Shown piece after piece: positions 25,249-33,725 of a stretch of 64,000 nucleotides of DNA (within the stretch, counting starts at the first letter, position 1; every line of letters begins with the position of its first letter). The notes under the pieces were generated by a model. It had not been told where the DNA came from. It did no database searches and was given only the letters and a program-made list of their open reading frames with translations. The stretch is from positions 52,132 through 116,131 of the forward strand of contig JBDQQY010000031.1 in the NCBI GenBank assembly GCA_039889035.1, written 5' to 3'. Source of the stretch: Plantactinospora sp039889035 (lineage in GTDB: Bacteria; Actinomycetota; Actinomycetes; Mycobacteriales; Micromonosporaceae). The position numbers were made by a program, and so were the translations under genes.

Positions 25249-27240
25249 TGTCTAGTCCCAGTTGATGCTTGACGGATCCGTCCCACCTGATCCTTGACAG
25301 GTGATCTAGACATTGAGGTCGACCTTGCGGGGTCGGTGGGCTTTGATCTGGGTGACGGGTTGGTCGGTGGTGCGGCGGATGGTGCGGGTGCCGTCGTCGC
25401 AGTGGATGGCCAGCTCGGTGTCGGTGACGTCGATCGTCAGGGTTTTGCGGGCGTGGATCCGGCCGAGAGCGATCTTTTGGCCGGCGACCATGACGCCGCC
25501 GCTGTTGCTGGCCCGGCGTTGGACCCGGACCGGCCTGGTGGAGGGTTGTGGTGGTGGTCCGGCGGGTCGGGCACTACGCAGCCGGGCGACCTGCGCGGGG
25601 GTGAGCGGGTTCGGCCGGGTGCGGAGCAGCTCGCGGGTCTCCAGGTCGAAGAACGACAGGGTGTGCGCGTCGACGCGGACGCTGACCCGACGCCCGGCCA
25701 GGATCTCGGCGGCCAGGACCAGGTGCTGCCCCAACGAGACGCAGCCGTTGTTGGCCACGGTGCGGTCGACCTCGACCGGCCCCACCGTCTGGCCTGCTGG
25801 TCCGGGTGGCAGGGGTGGCGGGCCGGCGGGACGTCCACCATCCCGGGCCAGGACGGTCAGGTCCGCCGCCGACAGGTGAGAGCGGCACGATTTGAGCCGG
25901 GTGCCGGCGATCATCAGGTGGATGACGTCGGTGTCGGCCCAGAACGTGACCGTGACCCCGGACCGGGCTGGGCCGAGCCAGAACTGTTTGCCGCAGACCT
26001 GCATGTTCCCGCTGGGCGGCACGACCCGGTCGAACTCGACAGCACCACCAGCCCACCTCTGCTCACCCGGGGCAGACACGATCGGATCCGGGCTCGGAGT
26101 GACGACCGTCAGGTCGACCGGTGTCACCGGTGGCGGCTGGTGCGGATCCTGGACCGCCGCCGCGAGGGCGGGCGGTAGTTTCACCGGCAACAGCCGCTGC
26201 CCCTCACCCGTGTTCGACGCAGTGAACCGGTCGGCGGGGAACGCCATGTCCAGGGACTGATGCGGACGGCGGGTGTTGTACTCGTCCCGGAAGGCGTCCA
26301 CCGCGGCCTGCGCCGCCTCCAGATCCGGAAACACCCCGGCGTCGTCGAGGAGTTCCCGACGCAGCGTCTGGTGGAACCGCTCGACCTTCCCGGTCGTGGT
26401 CGGCGAGGCCGGCTGCGTCAACCGGTGCACGATCCCGTTTTCCCGGCAGATCCGGTCGAACAGCACCTCACCACCCTTGCCGAACCGGTCGGTGAACTGC
26501 TTCCCGTTGTCGGTCAACATCTCCTGCGGCACCCCGTATCGCAGCAGCCCTTGGGCCAGGGCCTCACACACCGCCCTGCCGGTTGCCCGCCGCACCACCT
26601 TCGCGATCACGCAAAACCGGGAATGGTCGTCGACCCCGGTGACGACCTTCACCTCCGACCCGTCAGCCAGCAGCACACCGCCGACAATGTCCATCTGCCA
26701 CAACTCCATCGGCACCGCCCGCTGCCACCGCCGGTAGTCCTTCCGGCCCCGACCCCGAACCACCGGCTCGACCAGTCCATGCCGGGCCAGGATCCGATAG
26801 ACACTCATCCGCGACGGCGGATCCGGGCAGCCAGCCCGACCCAGCTCGAACACGATCCGTCGGGCACCCCAGCGCGGATGCGCCCGCCGCAACTCACACA
26901 CCGCCGCTTCCACCTCCGGCGACGCCTGATGCGGACACGACCCCGGCCGCCGGGACCGATCCTCCAACCCACCAAGCCCAGCCTCGGCATACCGGCCCAA
27001 CCAGGCGTGCACACTCTGCCGCGACACCCCGAACCTGGCCGCAACCTCGGTCACCCGATCCCCGGCCAACACCGCCAGAACCGCCTGATACCGCTGCTCC
27101 ACCACCGACAACCCAACCAGCGCCAATCCCGGCCCCCTGACCACGCGATGCCCGCAAACAACACGCGATCAACGAACCACTCGGGATCATGTCAAGCATC
27201 AACTGGGACGCAGGTGTAAAGCATCTACCGGGACACGACA
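25249..27240 (-). mobile_element. IS481-family insertion sequence (1992 bp)
   Basis: Ends are defined by imperfect terminal inverted repeats starting TGTCTAGTCCC (left) and TGTCGTGTCCC (right, read inward), matching at 20 of 25 positions, and by 15-bp direct duplications outside. Each end holds two copies of a 19-bp binding word: GTCCCAGTTGATGCTTGAC and GTCCCACCTGATCCTTGAC on the left, GTCCCGGTAGATGCTTTAC and GTCCCAGTTGATGCTTGAC on the right. It carries one intact transposase. Clean duplications suggest a recent insertion. Confidence 0.9.
25306..27144 (-). CDS. IS481-type DDE transposase with long C-terminal extension
   Basis: A 612-residue transposase. The helix-turn-helix region (TEVAARFGVSRQSVHAWLGR, about 32-51) is followed by an integrase-core domain with Asp in WQMDIVGG, Asp in LTDNGKQF and Glu in KVERFHQTLRREL, then NTRRPHQSLD. 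The core ends near residue 310. The remaining 300 residues are beta-rich segments (VTFWADTDVIHLMIAGTRLK, VSVRVDAHTLSFFDLETREL) that repeat one pattern. Most IS481 enzymes are much shorter, so this belongs to the long actinobacterial subgroup. Start codon is GTG at 27144. The frame is intact. Confidence 0.9.
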   Translation of the reverse strand: MVRGPGLALVGLSVVEQRYQAVLAVLAGDRVTEVAARFGVSRQSVHAWLGRYAEAGLGGLEDRSRRPGSCPHQASPEVEAAVCELRRAHPRWGARRIVFELGRAGCPDPPSRMSVYRILARHGLVEPVVRGRGRKDYRRWQRAVPMELWQMDIVGGVLLADGSEVKVVTGVDDHSRFCVIAKVVRRATGRAVCEALAQGLLRYGVPQEMLTDNGKQFTDRFGKGGEVLFDRICRENGIVHRLTQPASPTTTGKVERFHQTLRRELLDDAGVFPDLEAAQAAVDAFRDEYNTRRPHQSLDMAFPADRFTASNTGEGQRLLPVKLPPALAAAVQDPHQPPPVTPVDLTVVTPSPDPIVSAPGEQRWAGGAVEFDRVVPPSGNMQVCGKQFWLGPARSGVTVTFWADTDVIHLMIAGTRLKSCRSHLSAADLTVLARDGGRPAGPPPLPPGPAGQTVGPVEVDRTVANNGCVSLGQHLVLAAEILAGRRVSVRVDAHTLSFFDLETRELLRTRPNPLTPAQVARLRSARPAGPPPQPSTRPVRVQRRASNSGGVMVAGQKIALGRIHARKTLTIDVTDTELAIHCDDGTRTIRRTTDQPVTQIKAHRPRKVDLNV

Positions 27241-27255
27241 TCAAGGCTTGCATTC
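27241..27255. repeat. Right 15-bp target-site duplication of the IS
   Basis: TCAAGGCTTGCATTC follows directly after the right IS end and is identical to 25234-25248. Confidence 0.85.
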
Positions 27256-27286
27256 CGACTGCCGAATTTAACTCTTTGGGATCAAG

Positions 27287-27412
27287 AGCGCCGCTGCGCG
27301 GCGCCGCGCCGGGGCGGCAGGCCGCCCGGCGGAGCACCGCCCCGGACCGCTTCGCGGCCGGGGCGGGAAGCCGCCGAACCCTGGCGGGAACCGCCCCCGC
27401 GCCCCCGACTGG
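27287..27412. other. Cluster of GC-rich inverted repeats
   Basis: Several strong hairpins occur here, for example GCGCCGC-TGC-GCGGCGC near 27290 and a 13-bp stem with one bulge at 27337-27366 (CCGCCCCGG to CCGGGGCGG). They lie downstream of the minus-strand gene at 27424. They may be a terminator or part of a replication origin of the element; sequence alone does not decide. Confidence 0.45.
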
Positions 27413-27423
27413 CTGCCAGACGG

Positions 27424-27777
27424 TCACCACAACTCGTCAATCTTGGCGACCTCTGCCCTGAACCGACGGGCGTCCCGTGCTGGCAGCACGTAAGCCGCAG
27501 CTTCGAGAATCTGACGAACCTCTCGCAGGTCCGGGCAACACTCCATGACGCCGCAGCCGTACTGGGGATCCCACAGCCGGTGCCACGGGTCCTGGACGAA
27601 GTCCGCCCACGCCCGAAGCGCCCGCGCGACGGCACCTTCCGTAAAACGGGAGCGTTCCAGGTAGGCGATGACTTGAAGCCCTCGGAGCGAGAGGCCGACC
27701 ACATCAGACGTACGGCTATCCAGCGGTCGGGCACGAAGCTTGGAAGCTCGCACCTGCATCGGGCGCCTACGCGGCAT
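27424..27777 (-). CDS. Hypothetical AICE protein (117 aa)
   Basis: Begins MPRRRPMQVRASKLRARPLD and continues with a helical domain (VVGLSLRGLQVIAYLERSRF, EGAVARALRAWADFVQDPWH) and a short segment with two Cys (YGCGVMECCPDLREV). It is the last gene before attR. I do not recognise a family. A weak GAAAGGG lies before the ATG at 27777; an internal ATG at 27759 is an alternative. Confidence 0.55.
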   Translation of the reverse strand: MPRRRPMQVRASKLRARPLDSRTSDVVGLSLRGLQVIAYLERSRFTEGAVARALRAWADFVQDPWHRLWDPQYGCGVMECCPDLREVRQILEAAAYVLPARDARRFRAEVAKIDELW

Positions 27778-28140
27778 GGCCCTTTCGGATGATCTGCATA
27801 CCTCGACAATCCCACAACCTCGCGGCAGTACGGAAGCCGGCGGGGCTGGCCGCCGTCGTGGTCGGGGCTTCCGGCTGCCGCGCCAGTCCAAACCCCGGAC
27901 TGGCTTGCCACAGAGTCACCGAGCCGGCTACCAGCTCCACCGCCAGGACGTGCCGACCCCCGCCCGTTCGTCGCCCACCGCCCAGCGATGGGGGCCGCCA
28001 CGGGCCGCCGCCCCGGCAGGTCCGGGCGGAGGCTCAAAGATCATTCCTGGGCCGTCTCTGGGCCGTCTGGGCCGTCACCGGGCCGCCAGACGCCGCCCAA
28101 CACTGACCAAGGTCAACCAACGACACCAGACAAAGAAGCA
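27778..28140. other. Non-coding right arm of the element
   Basis: No gene is seen. The stretch holds runs of GGGCCGTC and GGGCCGCC (27992-28009 and 28049-28087) that look like protein-binding arm sites. An element-borne terminator follows to the right. Confidence 0.5.
28049..28087. promoter_or_regulatory. Candidate integrase arm-type sites (right)
   Basis: GGGCCGTC occurs at 28049, 28060 and 28069 and GGGCCGCC at 28080, giving steps of 11, 9 and 11 bp, about one helical turn each. The same word in the same orientation occurs twice inside attL. The array ends about 90 bp from attR. Confidence 0.5.
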
Positions 28141-28170
28141 GGTCACGGCCTTGATCAGGACCGTGACCTG
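28141..28170 (-). terminator. Rho-independent terminator after rnpB, supplied by the element
   Basis: On the minus strand AGGTCACGG and CCGTGACCT pair around TCCTGATCAAGG, followed by GCTTCTTTGTC. It starts 6 bases after the 3' end of rnpB and lies inside the element, so the element brings a terminator that replaces the one displaced by insertion. Confidence 0.7.
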
Positions 28171-28175
28171 TAGTA

Positions 28176-28628
<453 letters not shown>

Positions 28629-28680
28629 GTACCCAATGGTAGCGATGATCCGGAAGAGCGATCCACCGGGCCGCCGCCGC

Positions 28681-29298
28681 TCAGCCCACCAGGCGATCGA
28701 CCAGATCCCGCCAGCCCGCCTCGATCCGTTCCGCCGGGACGCGCCGGTGGCTGTGCAGCCGGTTGAGGAACGGCGTGCCGAGATAGCTGCCGAGCACCTC
28801 GGCGATCACGTCGAGGTCGCCCGGGACGCCCGCCGCCCGTAGCAGGCTCGCCAGGTGAAGGGTCCGCACCTCGTACGGCGGATGCGGGCTGTACTGGCGG
28901 GCCGGTTTCGGCTCGGCCTGGAGATAGAGATCGAGATAGCGAATCTGGTGCCGGATCGTGGCGACCCCGAAGGCCGCCAGACGTTCCCGGGGCGGCGCCC
29001 CCGGACCGAGCGGCGGCGGGCCGGTCAGAAAGTCCTCTTGGAAGGTGCGCTCGGCGTGGTCGAGCAGGGCGAACATGAGGCCGGCGCGGTCACCGAACCG
29101 GCGATAGACGGTGCCCTTGCCCACGCCGGCCGCGTTCGCCACCGCCTCCATCGTGACGTGCTCGGCCCCTCGCTCCCGCACCAGCCTGGCGGCGGCGTCC
29201 AGCAGGCGTACGCGGTTGCGGGCCGCGTCGACGCGCTCCGCCACCGGCTGGCCGGCGAGCGGGAGTCCGGGATCAGGGTTGGTTGCGGGTGACGTCAC
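28681..29298 (-). CDS. TetR-family transcriptional repressor
   Basis: A 205-residue regulator. The N-terminal helix-turn-helix reads RLLDAAARLVRERGAEHVTM, then EAVANAAGVGKGTVYRRFGD (about residues 31-70), the TetR signature. The C-terminal ligand domain is of the type found beside short-chain dehydrogenases. It is divergent from the SDR gene at 29397 with two palindromic operators between, so it likely represses both itself and the SDR gene until a small ligand binds. Confidence 0.9.
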   Translation of the reverse strand: MTSPATNPDPGLPLAGQPVAERVDAARNRVRLLDAAARLVRERGAEHVTMEAVANAAGVGKGTVYRRFGDRAGLMFALLDHAERTFQEDFLTGPPPLGPGAPPRERLAAFGVATIRHQIRYLDLYLQAEPKPARQYSPHPPYEVRTLHLASLLRAAGVPGDLDVIAEVLGSYLGTPFLNRLHSHRRVPAERIEAGWRDLVDRLVG

Positions 29299-29329
29299 AG
29301 TCGCAGCCTAGCCAGCGCCGGAACAAAAC

Positions 29330-29374
29330 CGGACCACAGTCCGTTTTCAAAGATGAAAAGCGGACCGTAGTCCG
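29330..29374. promoter_or_regulatory. Two TetR operators
   Basis: CGGACCACAGTCCG (29330-29343) and CGGACCGTAGTCCG (29361-29374) are inverted repeats with arms CGGAC/GTCCG and a 4-bp centre, 31 bp apart (three helical turns), in the 98-bp gap between the TetR and SDR genes. Confidence 0.75.
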
Positions 29375-29396
29375 ATTCTATCGGGAAGGACATGTC

Positions 29397-30152
29397 ATGA
29401 GCACACTCTCCGGGCAGGTGGCTGTCGTCACGGGAGCGGCGCAAGGCATCGGGGCCGGCATAGCGAAGGACCTCGCGGCTGCCGGAGCGGCGGTGGTGGT
29501 CAACTACTACCCCGGTGACACCGAGCGGGCCGACCGGGTCGTGGCAGAAATCGCCGCCCTGGGCGGTGAGGCGGTCGCGGTGGCCGCGGACGTACGGAAG
29601 CCGGACGACCTGGCGGCGATGTTCGATCGGGCCGTCAACCAGTTCGGCAGGCTCGACATCCTGGTGAACAACGCGGGTGTGTACGAGTTCGGCCCGCTCG
29701 AAGCGGTGACTGAGCACGACTTCCACCACCAGTTCGACACCAACGTGCTCGGCGTGATCCTGGCGACCCGGGAGGCGGTCAAGCGATTCGGCCCGGACGG
29801 TGGAAGCGTGGTCAACATCAGCTCGACCGCCGTCCAGTTGTCCCAGCCCGACCAGATGATCTACACGGCCACCAAGAGCGCGGTGGAGGCGATCACCCGG
29901 GTGCTGGCGAAGGAGCTCGGCCCCCGCCACATCCGGGTCAACGCCGTCGGCCCGGGCGGCACGGAGACCGAGGGAGGTCACTCGCACGGCCTGATCGGCA
30001 GTTCGTACCTCGACGAGCTGGTCGCGGCGACCCCGCTCGGCCGGCTGGGGCAGGTCGGGGATGTCGCCCCGGTGGTGACCTTCCTGGCCTCGCCCGCCGC
30101 CGGATGGGTGACCGGAGAGGTACTGCTCGCCTCGGGCGGTCTGCGCCCATAG
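29397..30152 (+). CDS. Short-chain dehydrogenase/reductase (SDR)
   Basis: A 251-residue NAD(P)-dependent oxidoreductase of the 3-oxoacyl-ACP reductase-like type. Cofactor loop VTGAAQGIGAGIA (TGxxxGxG), NNAGVYE, catalytic Ser in VNISSTAVQ and the YTATK motif with Tyr and Lys are all present. The C-terminus ends GEVLLASGGLRP as in the classical family. The substrate is unknown. The start ATG follows GGGAAGGACATGTC. It is controlled by the divergent TetR gene. Confidence 0.9.
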   Translation: MSTLSGQVAVVTGAAQGIGAGIAKDLAAAGAAVVVNYYPGDTERADRVVAEIAALGGEAVAVAADVRKPDDLAAMFDRAVNQFGRLDILVNNAGVYEFGPLEAVTEHDFHHQFDTNVLGVILATREAVKRFGPDGGSVVNISSTAVQLSQPDQMIYTATKSAVEAITRVLAKELGPRHIRVNAVGPGGTETEGGHSHGLIGSSYLDELVAATPLGRLGQVGDVAPVVTFLASPAAGWVTGEVLLASGGLRP

Positions 30153-30300
30153 GTGATCCTGCCGGGACGGGGGCTGGAGCAGGGCGCCCTGCTCCCCCGG
30201 CCGTGGTGGCCTGGCGGCCCTTCCCGGAATTAGCTGGCGGCGGGACGGACCGGCAGGCCACCGAGAGGTCGAGAACGTCGCCGATTAGCCTCGACAGGCT

Positions 30301-31113
30301 ATGGATTTTCCCGAGGCGCTGCTGCTGCTCGCTGCCGGGCTCGCCGCGGGCATGGTCAACGCGGTGGCCGGCGGCGGTTCGCTCATCACCTTTCCGGCCA
30401 TGATCGCGATCGGGCTGCCGCCGATCTCGGCCAACGTGAGCAACTCGATGTCGGTCTGCCCCGGCTACCTCGCCAGCGTATGGGGCAGCCGGGTCGACCT
30501 GCCGGACCGCCGGTGGCTGCTCCGGCTGGTCCCGGGCACCGTGCTGGGCACCGCCGCCGGCTGCGCGCTGCTGCTCTCCACCCCGGCCCGGGCGTTCGAA
30601 CTGGCCGTACCGTTCCTGGTGCTGGGCGCGACCGCCGTGCTGGCGTTCCAGGACCAACTTCGCCGTCTCATCGGAGAGGGCGGCGGCCAACCCGCCCCGG
30701 CCGGTTCCGGCTTCGCCGGCTACGGCCGGACGGCGGTGCGGAGCGCCTCCCGGCAGAGCCTCGGGCTGCACACCATGGTCGTGGTCGGCGCGGTCTACGG
30801 CGGATATTTCGGCGCCGCGCTCGGGGTCATGCTGGTGGCCGGGCTGGCGCTGGTGCTGGACGAGACGCTGACCCGGGTCACGGCGATCAAGAACCTGCTC
30901 TCCGCGGTGGTCGGGCTGACCACGATCGTCGCCTTCGCCGCGTTCGGCCCGGTGAACTGGACCGCCGTCGCGGTGGTCGCCCCCGCGACCATCATCGGGG
31001 GGTACGCGGGTGCGCGGCTTGTCCGCCGGCTGGCGCCCGAGGTACTCAAGACCGTGATCGTGCTCTTCGGTACGGCGATCGGCCTGCTGCTGCTCTACCG
31101 CTCCTGGATCTGA
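30301..31113 (+). CDS. TSUP-family transporter (TauE/SafE)
   Basis: A 270-residue membrane protein with about eight hydrophobic segments. The family signature is near the start: GLAAGMVNAVAGGGSLITFP, and it is repeated in the second half (AVYGGYFGAALGVMLVAGLA). TSUP proteins export or import sulfite, sulfoacetate or related organic anions; the actual substrate is not evident. It appears as a single gene. Confidence 0.85.
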   Translation: MDFPEALLLLAAGLAAGMVNAVAGGGSLITFPAMIAIGLPPISANVSNSMSVCPGYLASVWGSRVDLPDRRWLLRLVPGTVLGTAAGCALLLSTPARAFELAVPFLVLGATAVLAFQDQLRRLIGEGGGQPAPAGSGFAGYGRTAVRSASRQSLGLHTMVVVGAVYGGYFGAALGVMLVAGLALVLDETLTRVTAIKNLLSAVVGLTTIVAFAAFGPVNWTAVAVVAPATIIGGYAGARLVRRLAPEVLKTVIVLFGTAIGLLLLYRSWI

Positions 31114-31138
31114 CCCCGGCCTCCGGCGGGACGGCGGT

Positions 31139-31246
31139 TCAGTGCCCGCGGCGGGCGGGATAACGGCGACGCACCTCGCCCAGCATCCAGCCGAAAAACG
31201 CCAGCTCCAGCAGTCCGAAGGCGCCGACCAGCACCATCTCGACCAT
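31139..31246 (-). CDS. 35-aa single-span membrane peptide
   Basis: Too short for usual gene calls. It starts at ATG after GGAGGTGCGGCAG, a perfect ribosome site at 8-base spacing. The peptide begins MVEMVLVGAFGLLELAFFGW, one membrane helix, and ends in a basic tail (EVRRRYPARRGH). It is convergent with the TSUP gene. No function is known. Confidence 0.6.
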   Translation of the reverse strand: MVEMVLVGAFGLLELAFFGWMLGEVRRRYPARRGH

Positions 31247-31425
31247 CTGCCGCACCTCCGGTCCGGATCGGCTCGTCGTCGCTCCTCCACGCTATCAACA
31301 CCCGCCGATCGGCGCCGGACAAGAGATCCCCGTGACCAGGTCGGCGTACCCGAATCTCGGGTTGCCTGCCCTGGCCACGGGGATCTCCCCGGGACGGGGT
31401 GGTTGGTGTCGGTGTGTCGGGCCGG

Positions 31426-33099
31426 TCAGACCTTCGGTGCGGGTTCGACGGGCTCGCCGGCCACCTCGGCCGACTCCCTCGGGCTGGGTACGAGTCGCGG
31501 ATCGCCCTCGTCGGCGAAGTAGTCGTCCTGCTCGGTCCCGTCGACCCCGTCGGCGACCTTGGCGGCCCGGAGGATCAGCGTGACGATCGCCGCGACCAGC
31601 AGGTTGACCGCGACAGCGACCAGCCCGACGTAGATGGTCTTGGTCGAGCCGTCGAAGCCGAGCTTCTCCAGCGGGAACGCGGACCCGCCGAAGTGCGCCC
31701 GCTTGGCAGCCGGGTTGGGGATCTGGTAGAGCATCCACATTCCCAGGCCCATTCCGGCGACCCAGCCGGCGACCAGCGCGCCCCGGTGGAACCACCGGGT
31801 GTAGAGGCCGAGGGCGACGGCCGGCAGCGTCTGCAGGATGATGACCCCGCCGATGAGCTGGAGGTCGATCGAGAACTGCGGGTCGAGGAAGACGATGCAG
31901 GCGACCGCACCGATCTTCACCACCAGCGACGTGATCTTGGAGACGTTCGCCTCCTGGGCCGCGGTGGCGTCCTTGCGCAGGTACTCCTTGTAGATGTTCC
32001 GGGTGAAGAGGTTGGCCGCCGCGATCGACATGATGGCGGCCGGCACCAGCGCACCGATCCCGATCGCGGCGAACGCGATTCCGGCGAACCAGCTCGGGAA
32101 CTGCTGCTCGAAGAGCAGCGGCACCACCGTGTTGTTGTCCACGGTGCCCTCGGTCGAGCCTGGCAACGGGGTCACCCCAGCGGCGATGGCGGCGTACCCG
32201 AGCAGGGCGATCAGGCCCAGCAGCAGGCTGTACGCCGGCAGCGCCGACATGTTCCGCTTGATCACGTCCCGGCTCCGGCTGGCCAGTACGCCGGTGAGGC
32301 TGTGCGGGTAGAGGAAGAGCGCGAGCGCCGAGCCGAGGGCCAGGGTGATGTACTGCAACTGGTTGTTGGCGTTGAGCGTGATGCCGTCGTTCGGGGATGG
32401 GCTCGCGTCGAACTTCGCGTCCGCCGCGTCGAAGATGCTCCCCCAGCCACCGAGCTTGTACGGCAGGTAGATGATCGCCACCAGGATCACGATGTAGATC
32501 AGCGAGTCCTTGACGAACGCGATCAGCGCCGGTGCCCGCAGCCCGGACTGGTAGGTGTAGGCGGCCAGGATGGCGAAGGCGATGATGATCGGCAGGTGCC
32601 GGGCGATGGCGCTCTCCCCGCTGACCCCCATCGTCTTGAGCACCGCCTCGATGCCGATCAACTGGAGCGCGATGTAGGGCATGGTCGCGACGATCCCGGT
32701 GATCGCGATGATCAGCGCCAGGGTCGGCGAGTCAAACCGCTTCCGGACGAAGTCGGCCGGGGTGACGAAGCCGTGCCGGTGCGAGACCGACCAGAGCCGG
32801 ACCAGCACCAGGAAGACCAGCGGATAGATGATGATCGTGTACGGCACCGCGAAGAACCCGGCCGCCCCGGCCCCGAACAGCAGCGCCGGTACGGCCACGA
32901 AGGTGTACGCCGTGTAGAGGTCGCCGCCGACCAGGAACCAGGTGATCCAGCCGCCGAAGCTGCGCCCGCCGAGACCCCACTCGTCGAGGTGCGCCATGTC
33001 GTTCGGCGCCCGCCACCGGGCCGCGACGAAGCCCATCCCGCTGACCAGCAGGAACAGCAGCGTGAAGATGATGATCTCAGTGAGATGGTCCTGCCACAC
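31426..33099 (-). CDS. Sodium:solute symporter (monocarboxylate transporter type)
   Basis: A 557-residue SSS-family carrier with about 13 membrane segments. Family landmarks include GGRSFGGWITWFLVGGDLYT, DFVRKRF, YIALQLIGIEAVL and AANLFTRNIYKEYL. Together with the DUF3311 partner upstream it fits the MctC/MctP-type importers of acetate, propionate or pyruvate. The acidic C-terminal tail is cytoplasmic. It starts at GTG 33099 directly after the DUF3311 gene, so the two form an operon. Confidence 0.88.
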   Translation of the reverse strand: MWQDHLTEIIIFTLLFLLVSGMGFVAARWRAPNDMAHLDEWGLGGRSFGGWITWFLVGGDLYTAYTFVAVPALLFGAGAAGFFAVPYTIIIYPLVFLVLVRLWSVSHRHGFVTPADFVRKRFDSPTLALIIAITGIVATMPYIALQLIGIEAVLKTMGVSGESAIARHLPIIIAFAILAAYTYQSGLRAPALIAFVKDSLIYIVILVAIIYLPYKLGGWGSIFDAADAKFDASPSPNDGITLNANNQLQYITLALGSALALFLYPHSLTGVLASRSRDVIKRNMSALPAYSLLLGLIALLGYAAIAAGVTPLPGSTEGTVDNNTVVPLLFEQQFPSWFAGIAFAAIGIGALVPAAIMSIAAANLFTRNIYKEYLRKDATAAQEANVSKITSLVVKIGAVACIVFLDPQFSIDLQLIGGVIILQTLPAVALGLYTRWFHRGALVAGWVAGMGLGMWMLYQIPNPAAKRAHFGGSAFPLEKLGFDGSTKTIYVGLVAVAVNLLVAAIVTLILRAAKVADGVDGTEQDDYFADEGDPRLVPSPRESAEVAGEPVEPAPKV

Positions 33100-33105
33100 C
33101 GTCGG

Positions 33106-33354
33106 TCACCCCCGCTTCTTCGTCATCTGGTACACCACGGTCGTGGTGCCGACCCCGAGCAGGATGAAGGCCAACTGGAGCCAGTAGAAGACCGGGAAGC
33201 CGAACAGCCGGGGTGAGTCGGCGTTGAACAACGGCGTGATCAACGGCACCACGATCGGCAGGAAGAGCAGCCAGTTCCACGGGCTGTGGTCCTTCGCCCG
33301 CGTCCTCGACACCACCCCGCCGGCTGGCGCCGCCGACGTCTCAGATTCGCTCAT
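33106..33354 (-). CDS. DUF3311 small membrane protein
   Basis: An 82-residue protein with two membrane helices (WNWLLFLPIVVPLITPLF and FYWLQLAFILLGVGTTTVVY) and a short basic end (MTKKRG). DUF3311 proteins sit beside SSS symporters and probably form a complex with them. The ATG at 33354 follows GGAGTGCCGGC. It is the first gene of the symporter operon. Confidence 0.85.
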   Translation of the reverse strand: MSESETSAAPAGGVVSRTRAKDHSPWNWLLFLPIVVPLITPLFNADSPRLFGFPVFYWLQLAFILLGVGTTTVVYQMTKKRG

Positions 33355-33725
33355 GCCGGCACTCCGCTTCGCTCCGTACCGCCATGAGGCACATCCGCGC
33401 TGAGTCCGATGATTCGCTCGCTGCGCTCGCTCATGCCGTCTCCTCGCTGCGCTCGGCCTGGTGACCCGCCTGGTTGCGCTCGGCCGTGATTGAACTTCGT
33501 GTGACGTGTCGTCGTTGACCTACGTGTGACGCCGGAGGTTAGGGCAGAGTGACGACGGTCACCTCGACGAAACCGGACCGGTGCGCCCAACGGCAAGCAC
33601 GGTGCGCCGAATGGTGATCAACGACCAAAATAAGGTCGCGCTAAACGGTCCTATCAGGGCAAATAATACATCGAAGTACGACGATTGCTCTTGATCGGGC
33701 GTCGGCCGGTTGCCATGCTGGCCGG
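33355..33725. repeat. Intergenic stretch with GAGCGCAGCGAG repeats
   Basis: The word CTCGCTGCGCTCG and near copies (its complement GAGCGCAGCGAGC) occur at about 33417-33435 and 33443-33456, with a related GAGCGAAGCGGAG at 33360-33372. They could encode a short peptide starting MSERSERIIGLSA on the minus strand, but it is more likely a dispersed repeat. To the right, CGTGTGACG occurs twice (about 33492-33530). Otherwise I see nothing. Confidence 0.45.

Noticed and set aside
33351..33434. A 27-residue peptide starting MSERSERIIG
   Set aside because: The sequence is made of the dispersed GAGCGCAGCGAG-type repeat, so coding is unlikely.
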